A DNA stretch of 64,000 nucleotides from Nostoc sp. LEGE 12450. Its GTDB lineage: Bacteria; Cyanobacteriota; Cyanobacteriia; Cyanobacteriales; Nostocaceae. Both the position numbers and the translations under genes were made by a program. The first letter of the stretch is position 1; each line of letters starts with the position of its first letter. The DNA is taken from the NCBI RefSeq assembly GCF_015206895.1, contig NZ_JADEXU010000030.1:1-64000 (forward strand), in the 5' to 3' direction. Below the pieces are notes generated by a model. The model saw only the letters and a program-made list of their open reading frames with translations, had not been told where the DNA came from and made no database searches. Positions 40,501 to 52,501 of the stretch are shown here, in pieces.

Positions 40501-40897
40501 GGTGACTCAGCAACCCTTGGGTGGTAAAGCACAACAAGGTGGTCAACGGTTTGGGGAAATGGAAGTGTGGGCATTGGAAGCCTTTGGTGCGGCTTACACC
40601 TTACAAGAATTGCTCACAGTTAAATCTGACGATATGCAAGGACGGAATGAAGCGTTAAATGCGATCGTTAAAGGTAAGGCAATTCCTCGTCCTGGAACTC
40701 CAGAGTCCTTTAAGGTGCTAATGCGCGAGTTGCAATCATTAGGATTGGATATTGCTGTACACAAGGTAGAAACCCAAGCAGACGGCAGTTCCCTAGATGT
40801 GGAAGTCGATTTGATGGCAGACCAATCAGCCCGTCGCACACCTCCTCGACCAACTTATGAATCTCTTTCCCGCGAATCGCTGGAAGATGACGAATAA
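37598..40897 (+). CDS. rpoB: DNA-directed RNA polymerase subunit beta
   Basis: [32 protein letters not shown]...[27 protein letters not shown]. Start chosen at MTKETY (GGAAGAGG upstream). Confidence 0.98.
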   Translation: MTKETYMEPAFLLPDLIEIQRSSFRWFLEEGLIEELNSFSPITDYTGKLELHFLGHNYKLKEPKYSVEEAKRRDSTYAVQMYVPTRLINKETGEIKEQEVFIGDLPLMTDRGTFIINGAERVIVNQIVRSPGVYYKSEIDKNGRRTYSASLIPNRGAWLKFETDRNDLVWVRIDKTRKLSAQVLLKALGLSDNEIFDALRHPEYFQKTIEKEGQFSEEEALMELYRKLRPGEPPTVLGGQQLLDSRFFDPKRYDLGRVGRYKLNKKLRLSVPDTMRVLTAGDILAAVDYLINLEYDIGNIDDIDHLGNRRVRSVGELLQNQVRVGLNRLERIIRERMTVSDAEVLTPASLVNPKPLVAAIKEFFGSSQLSQFMDQTNPLAELTHKRRLSALGPGGLTRERAGFAVRDIHPSHYGRICPIETPEGPNAGLIGSLATHARVNLYGFLETPFRPVENGRVRFDLPPAYMTADEEDDLRVAPGDIPVDETGHIIGPLVPVRYRQEFSTTTPEQVDYVAVSPVQIVSVATSMIPFLEHDDANRALMGSNMQRQAVPLLKPERPLVGTGLEAQGARDSGMVVVSRTDGDVTYVDATEIRVRPKPNTSEIRYTLSKYQRSNQDTCLNQKPLVRIGERVVAGQVLADGSSTEGGELALGQNIVVAYMPWEGYNYEDAILISERLVQDDVYTSIHIEKYEIEARQTKLGPEEITREIPNVGEDALRQLDEQGIIRIGAWVEAGDILVGKVTPKGESDQPPEEKLLRAIFGEKARDVRDNSLRVPNGEKGRVVDVRLFTREQGDELPPGANMVVRVYVAQKRKIQVGDKMAGRHGNKGIISRILPAEDMPYLPDGSPVDIVLNPLGVPSRMNVGQVFECLLGWAGQTLGVRFKITPFDEMYGEESSRRIVHGKLQEARDETGKDWVYNPDNPGKIMVYDGRTGEPFDRAITIGVAYMLKLVHLVDDKIHARSTGPYSLVTQQPLGGKAQQGGQRFGEMEVWALEAFGAAYTLQELLTVKSDDMQGRNEALNAIVKGKAIPRPGTPESFKVLMRELQSLGLDIAVHKVETQADGSSLDVEVDLMADQSARRTPPRPTYESLSRESLEDDE

Positions 40898-41020
40898 GAA
40901 TTAGAGAATCGGGCATCGGGCATAGGGAATGGGAAAAATGCCCAATGCCCAATGCCCCGTTCCCAATGTTGTAAAACTAAATATACTCAAAACTCATAAC
41001 TCGAAACTCAGCACTTAAGT

Positions 41021-42898
41021 ATGAGACCTGCCCAAACTAATCAGTTTGACTACGTAAAAATCGGCTTGGCTTCCCCCGAACGCATTCGGCAGTGGGGCGA
41101 AAGAACATTGCCTAATGGTCAAGTAGTCGGTGAAGTTACCAAGCCAGAAACGATTAATTACCGAACTCTCAAGCCAGAAATGGATGGCTTATTTTGTGAG
41201 CGCATCTTTGGCCCAGCGAAAGATTGGGAATGCCATTGTGGTAAGTATAAAAGAGTTCGTCATAGAGGTATTGTCTGTGAGCGCTGTGGGGTAGAAGTCA
41301 CCGAGTCACGGGTGCGTCGCCACCGCATGGGCTATATTAAACTCGCTGCACCAGTAGCTCACGTTTGGTATCTCAAAGGCATTCCTAGCTATATTTCCAT
41401 CCTGTTGGATATGCCATTGCGGGATGTCGAGCAGATTGTCTATTTCAACTCTTATGTTGTCCTGAGTGCAGGTAATGCCGAAACCTTAAGTTACAAACAA
41501 CTGCTGAGTGAAGACCAGTGGTTGGAAATAGAAGACCAAATTTATAGCGAAGATTCTGTGCTGCAAGGCGTAGAGGTGGGTATTGGTGCTGAAGCGCTGT
41601 TGCGTTTGCTTGCCGATATCAATTTGGAGCAAGAAGCCGAAAGCCTACGCGAAGAAATTGGCAACGCCAAGGGACAAAAGAGAGCCAAGCTAATTAAGCG
41701 ACTACGGGTGATTGACAACTTTATCGCCACTGGTTCTAAACCAGAGTGGATGGTAATGGCAGTCATTCCCGTGATTCCCCCCGACTTGCGCCCAATGGTG
41801 CAGCTAGATGGCGGACGGTTTGCCACGAGCGATTTGAATGATTTGTATCGGCGGGTAATTAACCGCAATAATCGTTTGGCACGCTTGCAAGAAATTTTAG
41901 CACCAGAGATTATTGTGCGGAACGAAAAGCGGATGCTGCAAGAAGCAGTGGATGCTTTGATTGACAATGGTCGTCGGGGACGCACTGTGGTAGGGGCAAA
42001 TAACCGACCACTGAAATCTTTGTCCGACATTATTGAGGGTAAGCAAGGACGTTTCCGACAAAACTTGTTAGGTAAACGGGTTGACTACTCTGGACGTTCG
42101 GTAATTGTGGTCGGGCCAAAGCTGAAAATTCACCAGTGCGGTTTGCCTAGAGAAATGGCGATTGAGCTATTTCAGCCATTTGTGATTAACCGCCTGATTC
42201 GTAGCGGCATGGTAAATAACATCAAAGCTGCGAAAAAGCTGATATCACGTAATGATCCCAGTGTTTGGGATGTGCTGGAAGAGGTGATTGAAGGACACCC
42301 TGTAATGCTAAACCGGGCACCAACGTTGCACCGCTTGGGTATTCAGTCTTTTGAACCAATTTTAGTAGAAGGTAGAGCGATTCAACTTCATCCTCTGGTG
42401 TGTCCAGCCTTTAACGCCGACTTTGACGGCGACCAAATGGCGGTACACGTGCCTCTGTCATTAGAAAGTCAGGCTGAAGCGCGGTTGTTGATGTTGGCTT
42501 CTAACAATATTTTGTCACCAGCCACAGGTAAACCGATCATCACGCCTAGCCAAGATATGGTGTTGGGAGCCTATTATTTAACAGCAGAAAATCCCGGTGC
42601 GACAAAAGGGGCAGGAAATTACTTTTCTTCGCTGGAGGACGTAATTATGGCTTTCCAGCAAGATCAAATTGACTTGCACGCCTATATTTACGTAAGGTTT
42701 GACGGCGAAATAGAATCAGACCAGCCGGATACAGAACCCGTGAAAGTGACGGAAAACGAGGATGGTACCCGCACATTACTCTATAAGTTCCGTCGAGTCA
42801 GACAAGACGCTAAGGGCAATGTACTTTCACAGTATATATACACAACTCCTGGCCGCGTTATTTACAACAATGCCATTCAGGAAGCACTAGCAAGTTAA
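41021..42898 (+). CDS. rpoC1: DNA-directed RNA polymerase subunit gamma (split beta')
   Basis: [34 protein letters not shown]...[16 protein letters not shown]. Confidence 0.98.
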   Translation: MRPAQTNQFDYVKIGLASPERIRQWGERTLPNGQVVGEVTKPETINYRTLKPEMDGLFCERIFGPAKDWECHCGKYKRVRHRGIVCERCGVEVTESRVRRHRMGYIKLAAPVAHVWYLKGIPSYISILLDMPLRDVEQIVYFNSYVVLSAGNAETLSYKQLLSEDQWLEIEDQIYSEDSVLQGVEVGIGAEALLRLLADINLEQEAESLREEIGNAKGQKRAKLIKRLRVIDNFIATGSKPEWMVMAVIPVIPPDLRPMVQLDGGRFATSDLNDLYRRVINRNNRLARLQEILAPEIIVRNEKRMLQEAVDALIDNGRRGRTVVGANNRPLKSLSDIIEGKQGRFRQNLLGKRVDYSGRSVIVVGPKLKIHQCGLPREMAIELFQPFVINRLIRSGMVNNIKAAKKLISRNDPSVWDVLEEVIEGHPVMLNRAPTLHRLGIQSFEPILVEGRAIQLHPLVCPAFNADFDGDQMAVHVPLSLESQAEARLLMLASNNILSPATGKPIITPSQDMVLGAYYLTAENPGATKGAGNYFSSLEDVIMAFQQDQIDLHAYIYVRFDGEIESDQPDTEPVKVTENEDGTRTLLYKFRRVRQDAKGNVLSQYIYTTPGRVIYNNAIQEALAS

Positions 42899-43018
42899 TT
42901 CGTAATTTCTAATTCGTAATTCGTAATTAATTCTTTAATTACGAATTACGTAGTTTGCTTCTCGCGTTTGGCGAGTATTACGAATTATTAATTATTGATG
43001 ACTCAGGACTAATGATTA

Positions 43019-46000
43019 ATGACTAACGAAAAAATGATTTTTCGCAATCGCGTGGTTGACAAAGGTCAACTGAGAAATTTAATTTCTTGGGCTTTTACGA
43101 ATTATGGTACAGCGCGAACCGCAGTGATGGCGGACAAATTGAAAGATTTGGGATTTCGCTATGCTACCAAAGCAGGGGTTTCCATCAGTGTAGATGACTT
43201 GATGATACCACCAACTAAGCGATTACTCTTAGAAGCAGCCGAGGAAGAAATTCGCGCTACTGAAACCCGTTATCAACGGGGAGAAATCACTGAAGTAGAA
43301 CGCTTCCAAAAGGTAATCGATACTTGGAATGGTACCAGTGAAGCTTTGAAAGATGAAGTAGTCGTTCACTTCAAGAAGACTAATCCCCTTAACTCCGTAT
43401 ATATGATGGCATTCTCCGGGGCACGGGGTAACATCTCACAAGTCCGGCAGTTGGTGGGGATGCGGGGACTGATGGCAGATCCTCAAGGGGAAATTATCGA
43501 TTTACCGATCAAAACCAACTTCCGTGAAGGGCTAACTGTGACGGAATACATTATTTCGTCTTACGGTGCCAGAAAAGGATTGGTGGATACTGCCTTACGG
43601 ACGGCTGACTCTGGTTATCTCACCCGCCGATTGGTGGATGTATCCCAGGATGTAATCATTCGGGAATTTGACTGCGGAACCACTAGAGGTCTTGCGATTC
43701 GACCAATGACAGAAGGGGCCAAAACCTTGATTCCTCTGGGGACCCGCTTGATGGGACGGGTAATTGGTGAAGATGTGGTGCATCCGGTCACAAAAGAATT
43801 GATTGCAGCACGCAATTCGCCAATTCCTGAAGACTTGGCGAAGAAAATTGAAAAGTCTGGGGTGGGAGAAGTTGTGGTGCGATCGCCACTAACTTGTGAA
43901 GCCGCACGTTCTGTCTGTCAACACTGCTACGGCTGGAGTTTGGCACACGCCAAGATGGTGGACTTGGGCGAAGCTGTAGGGATTATTGCTGCCCAAAGTA
44001 TCGGTGAACCTGGTACTCAATTAACCATGCGGACATTCCACACTGGTGGGGTGTTTACTGGAGAAGTGGCACAACAAGTTCGTTCCAAAATTGATGGGAC
44101 TGTCAAACTTCCCCGCAAACTAAAGACTAGAACATATCGGACTCGCCACGGGGAAGATGCCCTCTATGTTGAAGCGAATGGCATCATGCTTTTGGAGCCA
44201 ACAAAAGTAGGTGATGTGACTCCAGAGAACCAAGAGGTTCATCTTACCCAAGGTTCAACACTATATGTATTTGATGGAAATAAGGTAAAACAAGGGCAGT
44301 TGTTGGCAGAGGTAGCCCTTGGTGGACGTACAACTCGGACTAATACAGAAAAAGCAGTTAAAGATGTTGCCTCTGACTTAGCTGGGGAAGTGCAATTTGC
44401 CGAAGTTGTTCCAGAACAAAAAACTGACCGTCAAGGTAATACCACAACCACAGCCGCACGCGGTGGTTTGATTTGGATTTTGTCTGGGGAAGTTTATAAC
44501 TTGCCACCTGGGGCAGAATTGGTGGTGAAAAATGGTGATGCGATCGCTGCTAATGGAGTTTTAGCAGAAACCAAATTAGCCAGTTTACACGGCGGTGTGG
44601 TGCGCTTGCCAGAAGCTACCCCAGGTAAGAGTACCAGGGAAATTGAGATTATCACTGCTTCTGTGGTTTTAGACCAGGCAACCGTGACAGTCCAAAGTTC
44701 TCAAGGTCGTAATAACTACTTAGTATCTACTGGCAACAACCAGGTATTTAACCTCCGAGCTACACCAGGCACAAAAGTGCAAAATGGTCAAGTAGTCGCT
44801 GAGTTAATTGATGACCGCTATCGCACAACCACAGGTGGATTCCTGAAATTTGCTGGTGTAGAAGTCCAGAAAAAAGGCAAAGCCAAGCTGGGCTATGAAG
44901 TCGTACAGGGCGGTACCCTGTTGTGGATTCCTGAAGAAAGCCACGAAGTTAATAAAGATATCTCCTTACTGTTGGTAGAAGACGGTCAGTTTGTCGAAGC
45001 TGGCACCGAAGTGGTGAAAGATATCTTCTGCCAAAACAGTGGTGTGGTAGAAGTGACCCAGAAAAACGACATTCTGCGGGAAGTTGTGGTGAAGCCAGGG
45101 GAACTGCTGATGGTTGACGATCCAGAATCAGTCATCGGGCGAGATAACACCTTCATCCAACCAGGTGAGGAATTCCAAGGTAATGTCGCCACGGAATTGC
45201 GTTATATCCAGTATGTGGAGACACCAGAAGGTCCTGCCCTGTTGAGTCGTCCAGTAGTCGAGTTTGCTGTACCAGATAATCCAGATGTGCCATCCACTAC
45301 ATCGGTAAGTCAACAAACCGGGCGTTCGATTCAATTAAGAGCGGTACAAAGACTACCTTACAAAGATTCAGAACGCGTCAAATCTGTTGAAGGTGTAGAA
45401 CTGCTGCGAACCCAGCTAGTACTGGAAATTGAGCAAGAAGGGGAACAAGACCATAATGCTTCACCCCTGGCAGCAGATATTGAATTAGTAGAGGATACTG
45501 AAGACCCAGAAGTTCAACGTTTACAACTGGTAATTTTGGAATCCTTGGTAATTCGTCGAGACATTACCGCCGATGCCACCCAAGGTAGCACCCAGACCAC
45601 ACTTGAGGTATACGATGGGTTAACCATCGCCCCAGGTTCTGTAGTCGCACGTACCCAAATCTTGTGTAAAGAAGGCGGGGAAGTGCGGGGTGTCCGCAAA
45701 GGAACCGAAAACGTCCGTCGCTGCTTAGTGTTGCGTGATGCTGACAGACTTACCATTAATACTAGTACTCAGCCAAAGGTGAAAGTGGGTGACTTGCTAG
45801 TAGAAGGTACAGAACTTGCTCCTGGAGTTTTTGCTCCAGAATCAGGACAGGTAGTAGATATTAAAAATGCTGCTGCTGCATCTGGTGGGGAATCAGCTCT
45901 GAGTACTAAAAACTACATTGTTACTACCCGTATAGGTCGCCCTTATCGAGTCAGCCCTGGTGCTGTGTTGCAGATAGAAGACGGCGATTTGGTACAACGG

Positions 46001-47068
46001 GGTGATAACTTGGTGTTGCTGGTGTTTGAACGCGCCAAAACCGGAGATATCATTCAAGGTTTGCCCCGAATTGAGGAACTACTTGAAGCTCGTAAACCGA
46101 AAGAAGCCTGCATTTTATGTCGGCGGGGCGGAGAAGTTAAGGTAGTTTACGCTGAAAGTGGTGATGAAGCGATCGCTATTAAGGTCGTAGAATCAAATGG
46201 CGTGGTGACAGATTATCCTCTGGGCCCTGGACAAAACTTGATTGTGCCAGATGGATCAATAGTATTAGCGGGACAACCCTTAACTGATGGTCCATCGAAT
46301 CCCCACGAAATTTTGGAAATCTTCTTTAGCCTTGGTTCCGAAGACGGAATCTATGCTTGTGCTAGCCTTGCCTTGCAGAAGGTACAGACATTCTTAGTGA
46401 ATGAAGTGCAAATGGTGTATCAGTCTCAAGGGATTGATATTTCCGATAAGCACATTGAGGTAATTGTTCGCCAGATGACCAACAAGGTCAGGATTGATGA
46501 TGGTGGTGACACTACAATGCTTCCCGGCGAATTGGTAGAACTGCGCCAAGTTGAGCAGGTGAACGAAGCTATGGCAATTACAGGCGGTGCCAGGGCACAG
46601 TATACCCCAGTATTGTTGGGTATCACTAAAGCATCGTTGAACACCGACAGCTTTATCTCTGCCGCATCATTCCAAGAGACAACACGGGTACTTACCGAAG
46701 CAGCTATTGAAGGCAAATCTGACTGGCTGCGTGGATTAAAAGAAAACGTGATTATCGGCCGATTGATTCCGGCTGGTACTGGGTACAACACCTATGAAGA
46801 ACCCGGAGCGATCGATGATTATGCTGCTGAGATTAGCAGTAGTGTCTTGGATGAAGTTGATGATCCTCTGGATATGGTCTTAGATGACCGCACAGCTCGT
46901 ACCTATAATTTAGATTCTCCGACTCTTGGGGAATCTGGTTTTGGTAGCAGACGTGCAGAGAGGTCAGTTCTAGATGATGAAGATGAATTAATCGCCGATG
47001 AAGTCGTAGACGACGACGATTTCGAGGAAGAAGAGGAAGACGACGAGGATGATTTCGACGACGAATAG
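43019..47068 (+). CDS. rpoC2: DNA-directed RNA polymerase subunit beta' (rpoC2)
   Basis: [21 protein letters not shown]...[26 protein letters not shown]; acidic C-terminus. Confidence 0.98.
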   Translation: MTNEKMIFRNRVVDKGQLRNLISWAFTNYGTARTAVMADKLKDLGFRYATKAGVSISVDDLMIPPTKRLLLEAAEEEIRATETRYQRGEITEVERFQKVIDTWNGTSEALKDEVVVHFKKTNPLNSVYMMAFSGARGNISQVRQLVGMRGLMADPQGEIIDLPIKTNFREGLTVTEYIISSYGARKGLVDTALRTADSGYLTRRLVDVSQDVIIREFDCGTTRGLAIRPMTEGAKTLIPLGTRLMGRVIGEDVVHPVTKELIAARNSPIPEDLAKKIEKSGVGEVVVRSPLTCEAARSVCQHCYGWSLAHAKMVDLGEAVGIIAAQSIGEPGTQLTMRTFHTGGVFTGEVAQQVRSKIDGTVKLPRKLKTRTYRTRHGEDALYVEANGIMLLEPTKVGDVTPENQEVHLTQGSTLYVFDGNKVKQGQLLAEVALGGRTTRTNTEKAVKDVASDLAGEVQFAEVVPEQKTDRQGNTTTTAARGGLIWILSGEVYNLPPGAELVVKNGDAIAANGVLAETKLASLHGGVVRLPEATPGKSTREIEIITASVVLDQATVTVQSSQGRNNYLVSTGNNQVFNLRATPGTKVQNGQVVAELIDDRYRTTTGGFLKFAGVEVQKKGKAKLGYEVVQGGTLLWIPEESHEVNKDISLLLVEDGQFVEAGTEVVKDIFCQNSGVVEVTQKNDILREVVVKPGELLMVDDPESVIGRDNTFIQPGEEFQGNVATELRYIQYVETPEGPALLSRPVVEFAVPDNPDVPSTTSVSQQTGRSIQLRAVQRLPYKDSERVKSVEGVELLRTQLVLEIEQEGEQDHNASPLAADIELVEDTEDPEVQRLQLVILESLVIRRDITADATQGSTQTTLEVYDGLTIAPGSVVARTQILCKEGGEVRGVRKGTENVRRCLVLRDADRLTINTSTQPKVKVGDLLVEGTELAPGVFAPESGQVVDIKNAAAASGGESALSTKNYIVTTRIGRPYRVSPGAVLQIEDGDLVQRGDNLVLLVFERAKTGDIIQGLPRIEELLEARKPKEACILCRRGGEVKVVYAESGDEAIAIKVVESNGVVTDYPLGPGQNLIVPDGSIVLAGQPLTDGPSNPHEILEIFFSLGSEDGIYACASLALQKVQTFLVNEVQMVYQSQGIDISDKHIEVIVRQMTNKVRIDDGGDTTMLPGELVELRQVEQVNEAMAITGGARAQYTPVLLGITKASLNTDSFISAASFQETTRVLTEAAIEGKSDWLRGLKENVIIGRLIPAGTGYNTYEEPGAIDDYAAEISSSVLDEVDDPLDMVLDDRTARTYNLDSPTLGESGFGSRRAERSVLDDEDELIADEVVDDDDFEEEEEDDEDDFDDE

Positions 47069-47107
47069 AAACTTGAAATTTCGCGTCTCTATTAAAATGT
47101 AAAAAGT

Positions 47108-47140
47108 AAAAAGGCAAAAGAAATTTTCTTTTGCCTTTTT
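47108..47140 (+). terminator. Intrinsic terminator of the rpo operon
   Basis: AAAAGGCAAAAGAA...TTCTTTTGCCTTTT followed by T-rich sequence. Confidence 0.8.
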
Positions 47141-47214
47141 ATTTTGCTTTATAAAAACACATTTTTAAATCCTCAATGTTCTGGTTTCTGGCTTTTAAGC
47201 TAGTAGTCAGTCAA

Positions 47215-47787
47215 TTACAGCGATTCAAAAGTAACATCCTCATAGAAATCTGCAACATCACACCGAAAATCCACACTTGCCAGATGAATTATATCTTCTT
47301 TTCCATAAGGATAAAGTACCCATTGGCTCTCTGGGTTACGGCGAAAACACTCAACATTTAATCGAGTTTGACTTATAAGTACATATTCCTGAAGTGATTC
47401 CATCTGTCGGTAGTCAGCAAATTTATCACCTCGGTCAAAGGCTTCTGTTGTCGGAGATAACACTTCTACAATTAAGCAGGGATAACGCAGAAAGTTGTTA
47501 AAAGCTCTATCTCGTTGGTCACAACTTACTATAACATCGGGATAGTAATAGACATTAATGGACTCAATATGTGCTTTAGTGTCTGAGATATAAGCCTGAC
47601 AACCACTCCCGCGCAAATGATTTCTTAGCATAGCAAACACATTTCCGCTAATAATTACATGGGTATTACTTGCTCCTGCCATTGCATAAACCTGTCCCTG
47701 TCTATATTCATGCTTGATAGGACTAGTTTCTTCTCCTTTGAGATAGTCTTCTGGAGAAATATAGCTAGAATTTGGAGTTGCAACCAT
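47215..47787 (-). CDS. Uma2 family endonuclease-like protein
   Basis: SYISPEDYLKGEETSPIKHEYRQGQVYAMAGASNTHVIISGNVFAMLRNHLRGSGCQAYISDTKAHIES...YYPDVIVSCDQRD. Confidence 0.92.
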   Translation of the reverse strand: MVATPNSSYISPEDYLKGEETSPIKHEYRQGQVYAMAGASNTHVIISGNVFAMLRNHLRGSGCQAYISDTKAHIESINVYYYPDVIVSCDQRDRAFNNFLRYPCLIVEVLSPTTEAFDRGDKFADYRQMESLQEYVLISQTRLNVECFRRNPESQWVLYPYGKEDIIHLASVDFRCDVADFYEDVTFESL

Positions 47788-48197
47788 CTGTAATGACCTT
47801 GTGTGATGTCTTATATCTAGTTTAAAAGAAGCTTGACGGCTAAATTATTAAGCGAGAGTTGCCAGAAATTGCTAGTGTACCCATATATTTGCATAACTTA
47901 TTTTAGGAAGCTTTAGGAGAAATCAACAAAATTTAAGTTGCATAATCAGGGCGGCAGAATGCCCACCCCACAAGATATTGAGAAAATTTTAATATGGAAA
48001 TTAGATGTCTTTTAAGTAGGTTGGCGCAATTAAAGCTAACTGGCAAGCGCTGTCATTTGTCCTTTGTCATTGGTCATTAGCAAGGAATTTAAGACTATTT
48101 ACGTCCCACAACATAATTTGGTTTATTTCTACCAACTTACTTAGTTTAATAGGTAATTGGTAATTGGAGAAAAGCTATACTAATTACCCATCATTTA

Positions 48198-49589
48198 TTA
48201 CCGACTTTGTGCCTGAGTTGACACTGTTAATACTTGCGGTGGTGTGGCATCTGGTGGATAGAGAAAGTCTACTTCTACTAAAGAGCGATCGCCAGCTTTC
48301 ATATTTAATGAAACTAAGGGTTCTCCTGGTTGACCTCTCTTTTGTACTAAATGCACAAACTGAGTTTGCGGCTGATTTTGCTCATCTTTGTAACGTACCC
48401 GCACTGTCCCTCGGAAGAATACTTCACGGGCTGGTGTACTCAGAAAGCGTAACCCTGGTTTGACTAACTGATTCTCCTTCAGTGGTGTTTGTATGGACAC
48501 ACTGACAGTTTGAGGACTTTGAGTATTGTTGTATAACGGCAACTTGAGATTATATTGAATTCCATAGTTGCCATGAGCGCGATATGCGGTGTCAGGATAG
48601 CGCACCAGCATAGTAGCACTTTGAATTTGACCAGTTCCTAATGTACCGCCATGCAGGGTACTCAGGGCGTAGGAAAACACTTGACCAGGCTGGGGAATAG
48701 TTAGATACTTAGCTTTAGGATTGTCTAGTAATAAGGCTCTCCATCGTGAACCACTGGCCACTCCAGCAACACGCCCATAAATTCTTGGCTTGCCAGTTTC
48801 CTCTAGAGGAGTGGGCGCTTTATCCCGTGGCCCAGACAAATCACCATTATCTAGTAAATTCTGCCACTCTTCTAAAGTAGGCGATCGCTCACTGCCATCA
48901 GAATTCACCCGTGCAAACATGGCGAGGCTAGCTGCATAGACAGTGCCATTACTTTGCAATCGGAGCAATGTCGACCGACCATTCAGAGGTGGTGTCAATC
49001 CCTGGACAGGAATTGGTAAATTTAGTAACATCCGACTTTGCTTTGCTGGAATCTCAATTTGGGCAGGGAAAATCTCTTGTCGTCGTCCCCGCAGTACATC
49101 AGACATGACGCGATCGCCTGGGCCAGCAAAAATTGTCCCTAAAGGATTTTGGCTAAAAGATGGTAATTGAATAAATGGTGCATCCGGTTGACTCAAATAA
49201 CTCGCCGCTTGCCAAATATTCACCTTTACTGCTTCCGAACTAGGGTTGTGCAAAATTATCCCTAAATAGAGCGAGCGCAAATTCTCTGATGGTTCAGCCC
49301 TAGCAACGTGATGGGCAAAAATATCAAATCGTCCCCGAAAGGGAAAATTCAAATGCGCTGTTGGCACTTTTTTGCCATCTGGTGGAAAAGTGGAGAGTAA
49401 AATTCCTTCTTTCAACACCAATTCTGGACTATTACTGTTAAAAGTTGGCACTGTATCCAATTGACCTGGTAAAGGACGTACTTCTTGTGTTTGTACGACT
49501 TCTTCAGGTGGTGGTGTGATAGGAGTTGATTGAGCAATTGGGAAAATTAGTAACAATGGCAACATATACTTAGATATTTCTTTCACCAT
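48198..49589 (-). CDS. DUF3370 domain-containing protein
   Basis: VRPLPGQLDTVPTFNSNSPELVLKEGILLSTFPPDGKKVPTAHLNFPFRGRFDIFAHHVARAE, a cyanobacterial DUF3370 pattern. Confidence 0.8.
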   Translation of the reverse strand: MVKEISKYMLPLLLIFPIAQSTPITPPPEEVVQTQEVRPLPGQLDTVPTFNSNSPELVLKEGILLSTFPPDGKKVPTAHLNFPFRGRFDIFAHHVARAEPSENLRSLYLGIILHNPSSEAVKVNIWQAASYLSQPDAPFIQLPSFSQNPLGTIFAGPGDRVMSDVLRGRRQEIFPAQIEIPAKQSRMLLNLPIPVQGLTPPLNGRSTLLRLQSNGTVYAASLAMFARVNSDGSERSPTLEEWQNLLDNGDLSGPRDKAPTPLEETGKPRIYGRVAGVASGSRWRALLLDNPKAKYLTIPQPGQVFSYALSTLHGGTLGTGQIQSATMLVRYPDTAYRAHGNYGIQYNLKLPLYNNTQSPQTVSVSIQTPLKENQLVKPGLRFLSTPAREVFFRGTVRVRYKDEQNQPQTQFVHLVQKRGQPGEPLVSLNMKAGDRSLVEVDFLYPPDATPPQVLTVSTQAQSR

Positions 49590-49738
49590 ACAGACATTAA
49601 CAACTTGATGAAAGTGCCAGTTTGTTAATAATTAATACGAAATCTGCAAGATTTCCATCAAATTTTTTTGATTTAGAACCGGGACGTGGGTAAAAAGACA
49701 ACGGATCGTAAGTTGATTTTGGTCTAAGTAGTCCAAGC

Positions 49739-50057
49739 CTAAATAGTAAAAACAAATTGACCGCAGTCGTGGCTAATCTGAATTGATGCTTCTTTCGCCA
49801 CTAATTTTTCTATATCAACTTCTAATTTCTCCACAGCTAACAAATGCTTCCACACTTAATTGTGTAAGGATTGCAGCCTGCTCACAACAGATAATGTCTT
49901 CGGGTTGAATTGCATTGATTTTTTCCATTACCTGAGTATTGGCAAGTTGGACATCTACGGGTAACTGGCGTAAAAAACTCAAGTCATCTGGTATCAGATC
50001 GAGTTTGGTAACTTCAAGTAATAAATCATCAGAAGAATTTTGACTGTTGATATTTTA
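49739..50057 (-). pseudogene. Frameshifted remnant of a peptidase C15 (pyrrolidone-carboxylate peptidase)-like gene
   Basis: Minus strand: SSDDLLLEVTKLDLIPDDLSFLRQLPVDVQLANTQVMEKINAIQPEDIICCEQAAILTQLSVEAFVSCGE, then shifts to VEKLEVDIEKLVAKEASIQISHDCGQFVFTI. Confidence 0.5.
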
Positions 50058-50156
50058 GGCAAATGTCAAAATAAGTTAATAGAATTCTTTTCTTCATAAC
50101 AAATATTATTTAGAATAGAAAAACCCTCCATTAATAAATTTACAAGGAGCAGGTAA

Positions 50157-50792
50157 ATGCCAGTAATTGCGGTCGTAGACTACGAGATGGGAAATTTGCA
50201 TTCAGTCTGTAAAGGGTTGGAAAAAGCTGGGGCAACTCCTAATGTTACTTATTCTCCAAAGGAATTAGAGCAGGCAGATGCAATAGTTCTGCCGGGAGTG
50301 GGAGCATTTGATCCAGCAGTACAACACCTGCGAGCGCGTGGTTTGGAACAACCTATTAAAGATGCGATCGCATCTGGTAAACCTTTTTTGGGAATTTGTT
50401 TAGGATTGCAAATTCTCTTTGAATCAAGTGCAGAAGGTACCCAACCAGGACTAGGAATTATCAAAGGAAAAGTGCGCCGATTTCGTCCAGAACCTGACAT
50501 CACTATTCCTCACATGGGTTGGAATCAGCTGGAAATGACTCAGGCAAAAAGTATTTTGTGGGAGCATTTGCCGTCCGATCCTTGGGTATATTTTGTCCAT
50601 TCTTACTATGTTGACCCAATAGACCCGCTAATCCGTGCAGCAACCATCACCCACGGTACTCAAACCGTCACAGCTGCGATCGCTCACGAAAATCTGATGG
50701 CAGTTCAATTTCACCCCGAAAAATCCTCTAATATTGGATTGCAAATCTTGTCTAATTTTGTTGCTCAAGTCCGTGAAAAAATTCCTGCCTAA
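50157..50792 (+). CDS. hisH: Imidazole glycerol phosphate synthase subunit HisH
   Basis: VVDYEMGNLHSVCKGLEKAGA...LPGVGAF...PFLGICLGLQILFESS...VQFHPEKSS. Confidence 0.97.
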   Translation: MPVIAVVDYEMGNLHSVCKGLEKAGATPNVTYSPKELEQADAIVLPGVGAFDPAVQHLRARGLEQPIKDAIASGKPFLGICLGLQILFESSAEGTQPGLGIIKGKVRRFRPEPDITIPHMGWNQLEMTQAKSILWEHLPSDPWVYFVHSYYVDPIDPLIRAATITHGTQTVTAAIAHENLMAVQFHPEKSSNIGLQILSNFVAQVREKIPA

Positions 50793-50899
50793 TCTATTTT
50801 TGTCATTTGTTCTTTGTCCTTTGTCTAAAATTAATGACTAATACTTCGACTACGCTCATTACAAGTGACTAATGACTAATGACCAATGACTAATAACCA

Positions 50900-51448
50900 A
50901 TGAGCCTGAGAATTTACGGTAATCGCCAGCTAAAAACTTTACCAGGGAAAGAAACTAGACCTACCAGTGCGCGGGTAAGGGAGGCAGTCTTTAATATTTG
51001 GCAGGGAGAAATTGCAGGTTGTCGCTGGCTAGATTTGTGCGCCGGTACTGGTTCAATGGGCGCAGAGGCTTTGTGTAGAGGAGCCAGCCTAGCAGTGGGA
51101 ATTGAACAATCGAGCCGAGCCTGTGCCACCATCCAACAAAATTGGCAGCAGGTAGCTAATGCCGACGAGCAAGAATTTCGGGTATTGCGGGGAGATATTA
51201 CGCAGCAGTTAAAGACTTTATCAGGCAAGCAATTCGATAGAATTTACTTTGATCCACCTTATGCTAGTGGATTGTTCCAACCAGTATTAGAAGCGATCGC
51301 TCACTATCAACTTTTAGATCCTAGTGGCGAAATCGCTGTTGAACACGCCTCACAAGGTTGGACACCGCCAGAGATTCCCTCTTGGGAAATTTGCCGCGAG
51401 AAGGTTTACGGCAACACATCACTTACTTTCTACAGAATTGTGCAATGA
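50900..51448 (+). CDS. rsmD: 16S rRNA (guanine(966)-N(2))-methyltransferase RsmD
   Basis: GKETRPTSARVREAVFNIW...WLDLCAGTGSMGAEALCRGA...FDRIYFDPPYASGL. Confidence 0.95.
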   Translation: MSLRIYGNRQLKTLPGKETRPTSARVREAVFNIWQGEIAGCRWLDLCAGTGSMGAEALCRGASLAVGIEQSSRACATIQQNWQQVANADEQEFRVLRGDITQQLKTLSGKQFDRIYFDPPYASGLFQPVLEAIAHYQLLDPSGEIAVEHASQGWTPPEIPSWEICREKVYGNTSLTFYRIVQ

Positions 51449-51604
51449 GACGAGAAGGGAGTGGAAAAGATAAGGGAGAGAGGGGAGAAAAATTGCTTCT
51501 TTGTCCTCCTTAGTCCCCTTGTCTCCCCTACTCAGCACGGGCTAAACCTTAGCTATCCGCTAACAGCACAGGCTAAATGCCTCGCTACAGCTAACAAAAC
51601 TCCC

Positions 51605-51718
51605 TCAACCGCCCAACTGATTGGGGCGCTTGTATTGCTTATAGGCAGCGTAAAACAGTCCGGCGAGGGTGACGAAAACTAGACCAAGGACAATACCTGA
51701 TAGCAGGGGTTCAACCAC
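51605..51718 (-). CDS. petG: Cytochrome b6-f complex subunit 5 (PetG), 37 aa, GTG start
   Basis: Minus strand translates to (M)[36 protein letters not shown], matching the PetG family. Missing from the ORF track. Confidence 0.95.
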   Translation of the reverse strand: MVEPLLSGIVLGLVFVTLAGLFYAAYKQYKRPNQLGG

Positions 51719-51928
51719 TGGAAATCTCCTCTTTGTAATGATTAAATATTCGTTGCCTGTTTTTGATTTTACCAAATTTAGTATGAATCCTGCGTCCTAT
51801 AGACTTTTTGGAGGGCGACTGCTCAGAAAAAAATAGTCTTCTGTGCTTGCAGACACGATCAAGAACTTTTAAGCTATGTGTAGGAAAAGAAAACTTTTTA
51901 GCACACCTAGACTTTCACCGCAAACCTT

Positions 51929-52303
51929 TTGGATAACCAGATTACCAAACCTGAAATTTTGATTCAGCGCATCGTTTTATTGACGCTGGCCATACTGCTA
52001 TCAGTCCCTTTGGGCTTTTTTGGTATTCAGTTGGTTCAAGCCTCCGATCCTTATGTCAAGAGTGTTTTATCTCTAACAGGAAACCCAGTTCAAGGACACG
52101 CGATCTTTCAAATTAACTGTGCTGGTTGTCATGGTTTGGAAGCAGACGGGCGAGTAGGGCCAAGTTTGCAGGCTGTTTCCAAGCATAAGTCTCAATATGG
52201 ATTGATTCACCAGGTAATCAGTGGCGAAACCCCGCCAATGCCAAAATTCCAGCCTAGCACCCAAGAAATGGCCGATCTTTTGAGCTATTTAGAGTCGTTG
52301 TAA
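51929..52303 (+). CDS. c-type cytochrome (mono-haem), TTG start
   Basis: N-terminal TM/signal, CAGCH haem motif (NCAGCHGLEADGRVGPSLQ), distal Met in PPMPKF. Confidence 0.9.
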   Translation: MDNQITKPEILIQRIVLLTLAILLSVPLGFFGIQLVQASDPYVKSVLSLTGNPVQGHAIFQINCAGCHGLEADGRVGPSLQAVSKHKSQYGLIHQVISGETPPMPKFQPSTQEMADLLSYLESL

Positions 52304-52501
52304 ACGTTAAATTTTTCGGGTTGCGGGATACGTACAGCAGATTTCAAGTTGGGTATTGTATACAAGCTAAGTTTCAAAGCCAGGAATAAAGCGTGTTTTA
52401 CTTCCGTTAGCGTAGCCCATTCTGAATTATGACTCTTAAATTCTGTTGTAAATCCCTTATGGAAAAAGGCAATACATCAAAATGTTACCTTTTTCGATCT
52501 T

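Noticed and set aside
41542-42030. 162-aa minus-strand ORF inside rpoC1
   Set aside because: Antisense shadow ORF of a highly conserved gene; Ser/Arg-rich composition.
51461-51682. 73-aa plus-strand ORF
   Set aside because: Lies antisense to petG, which is the recognisable gene.
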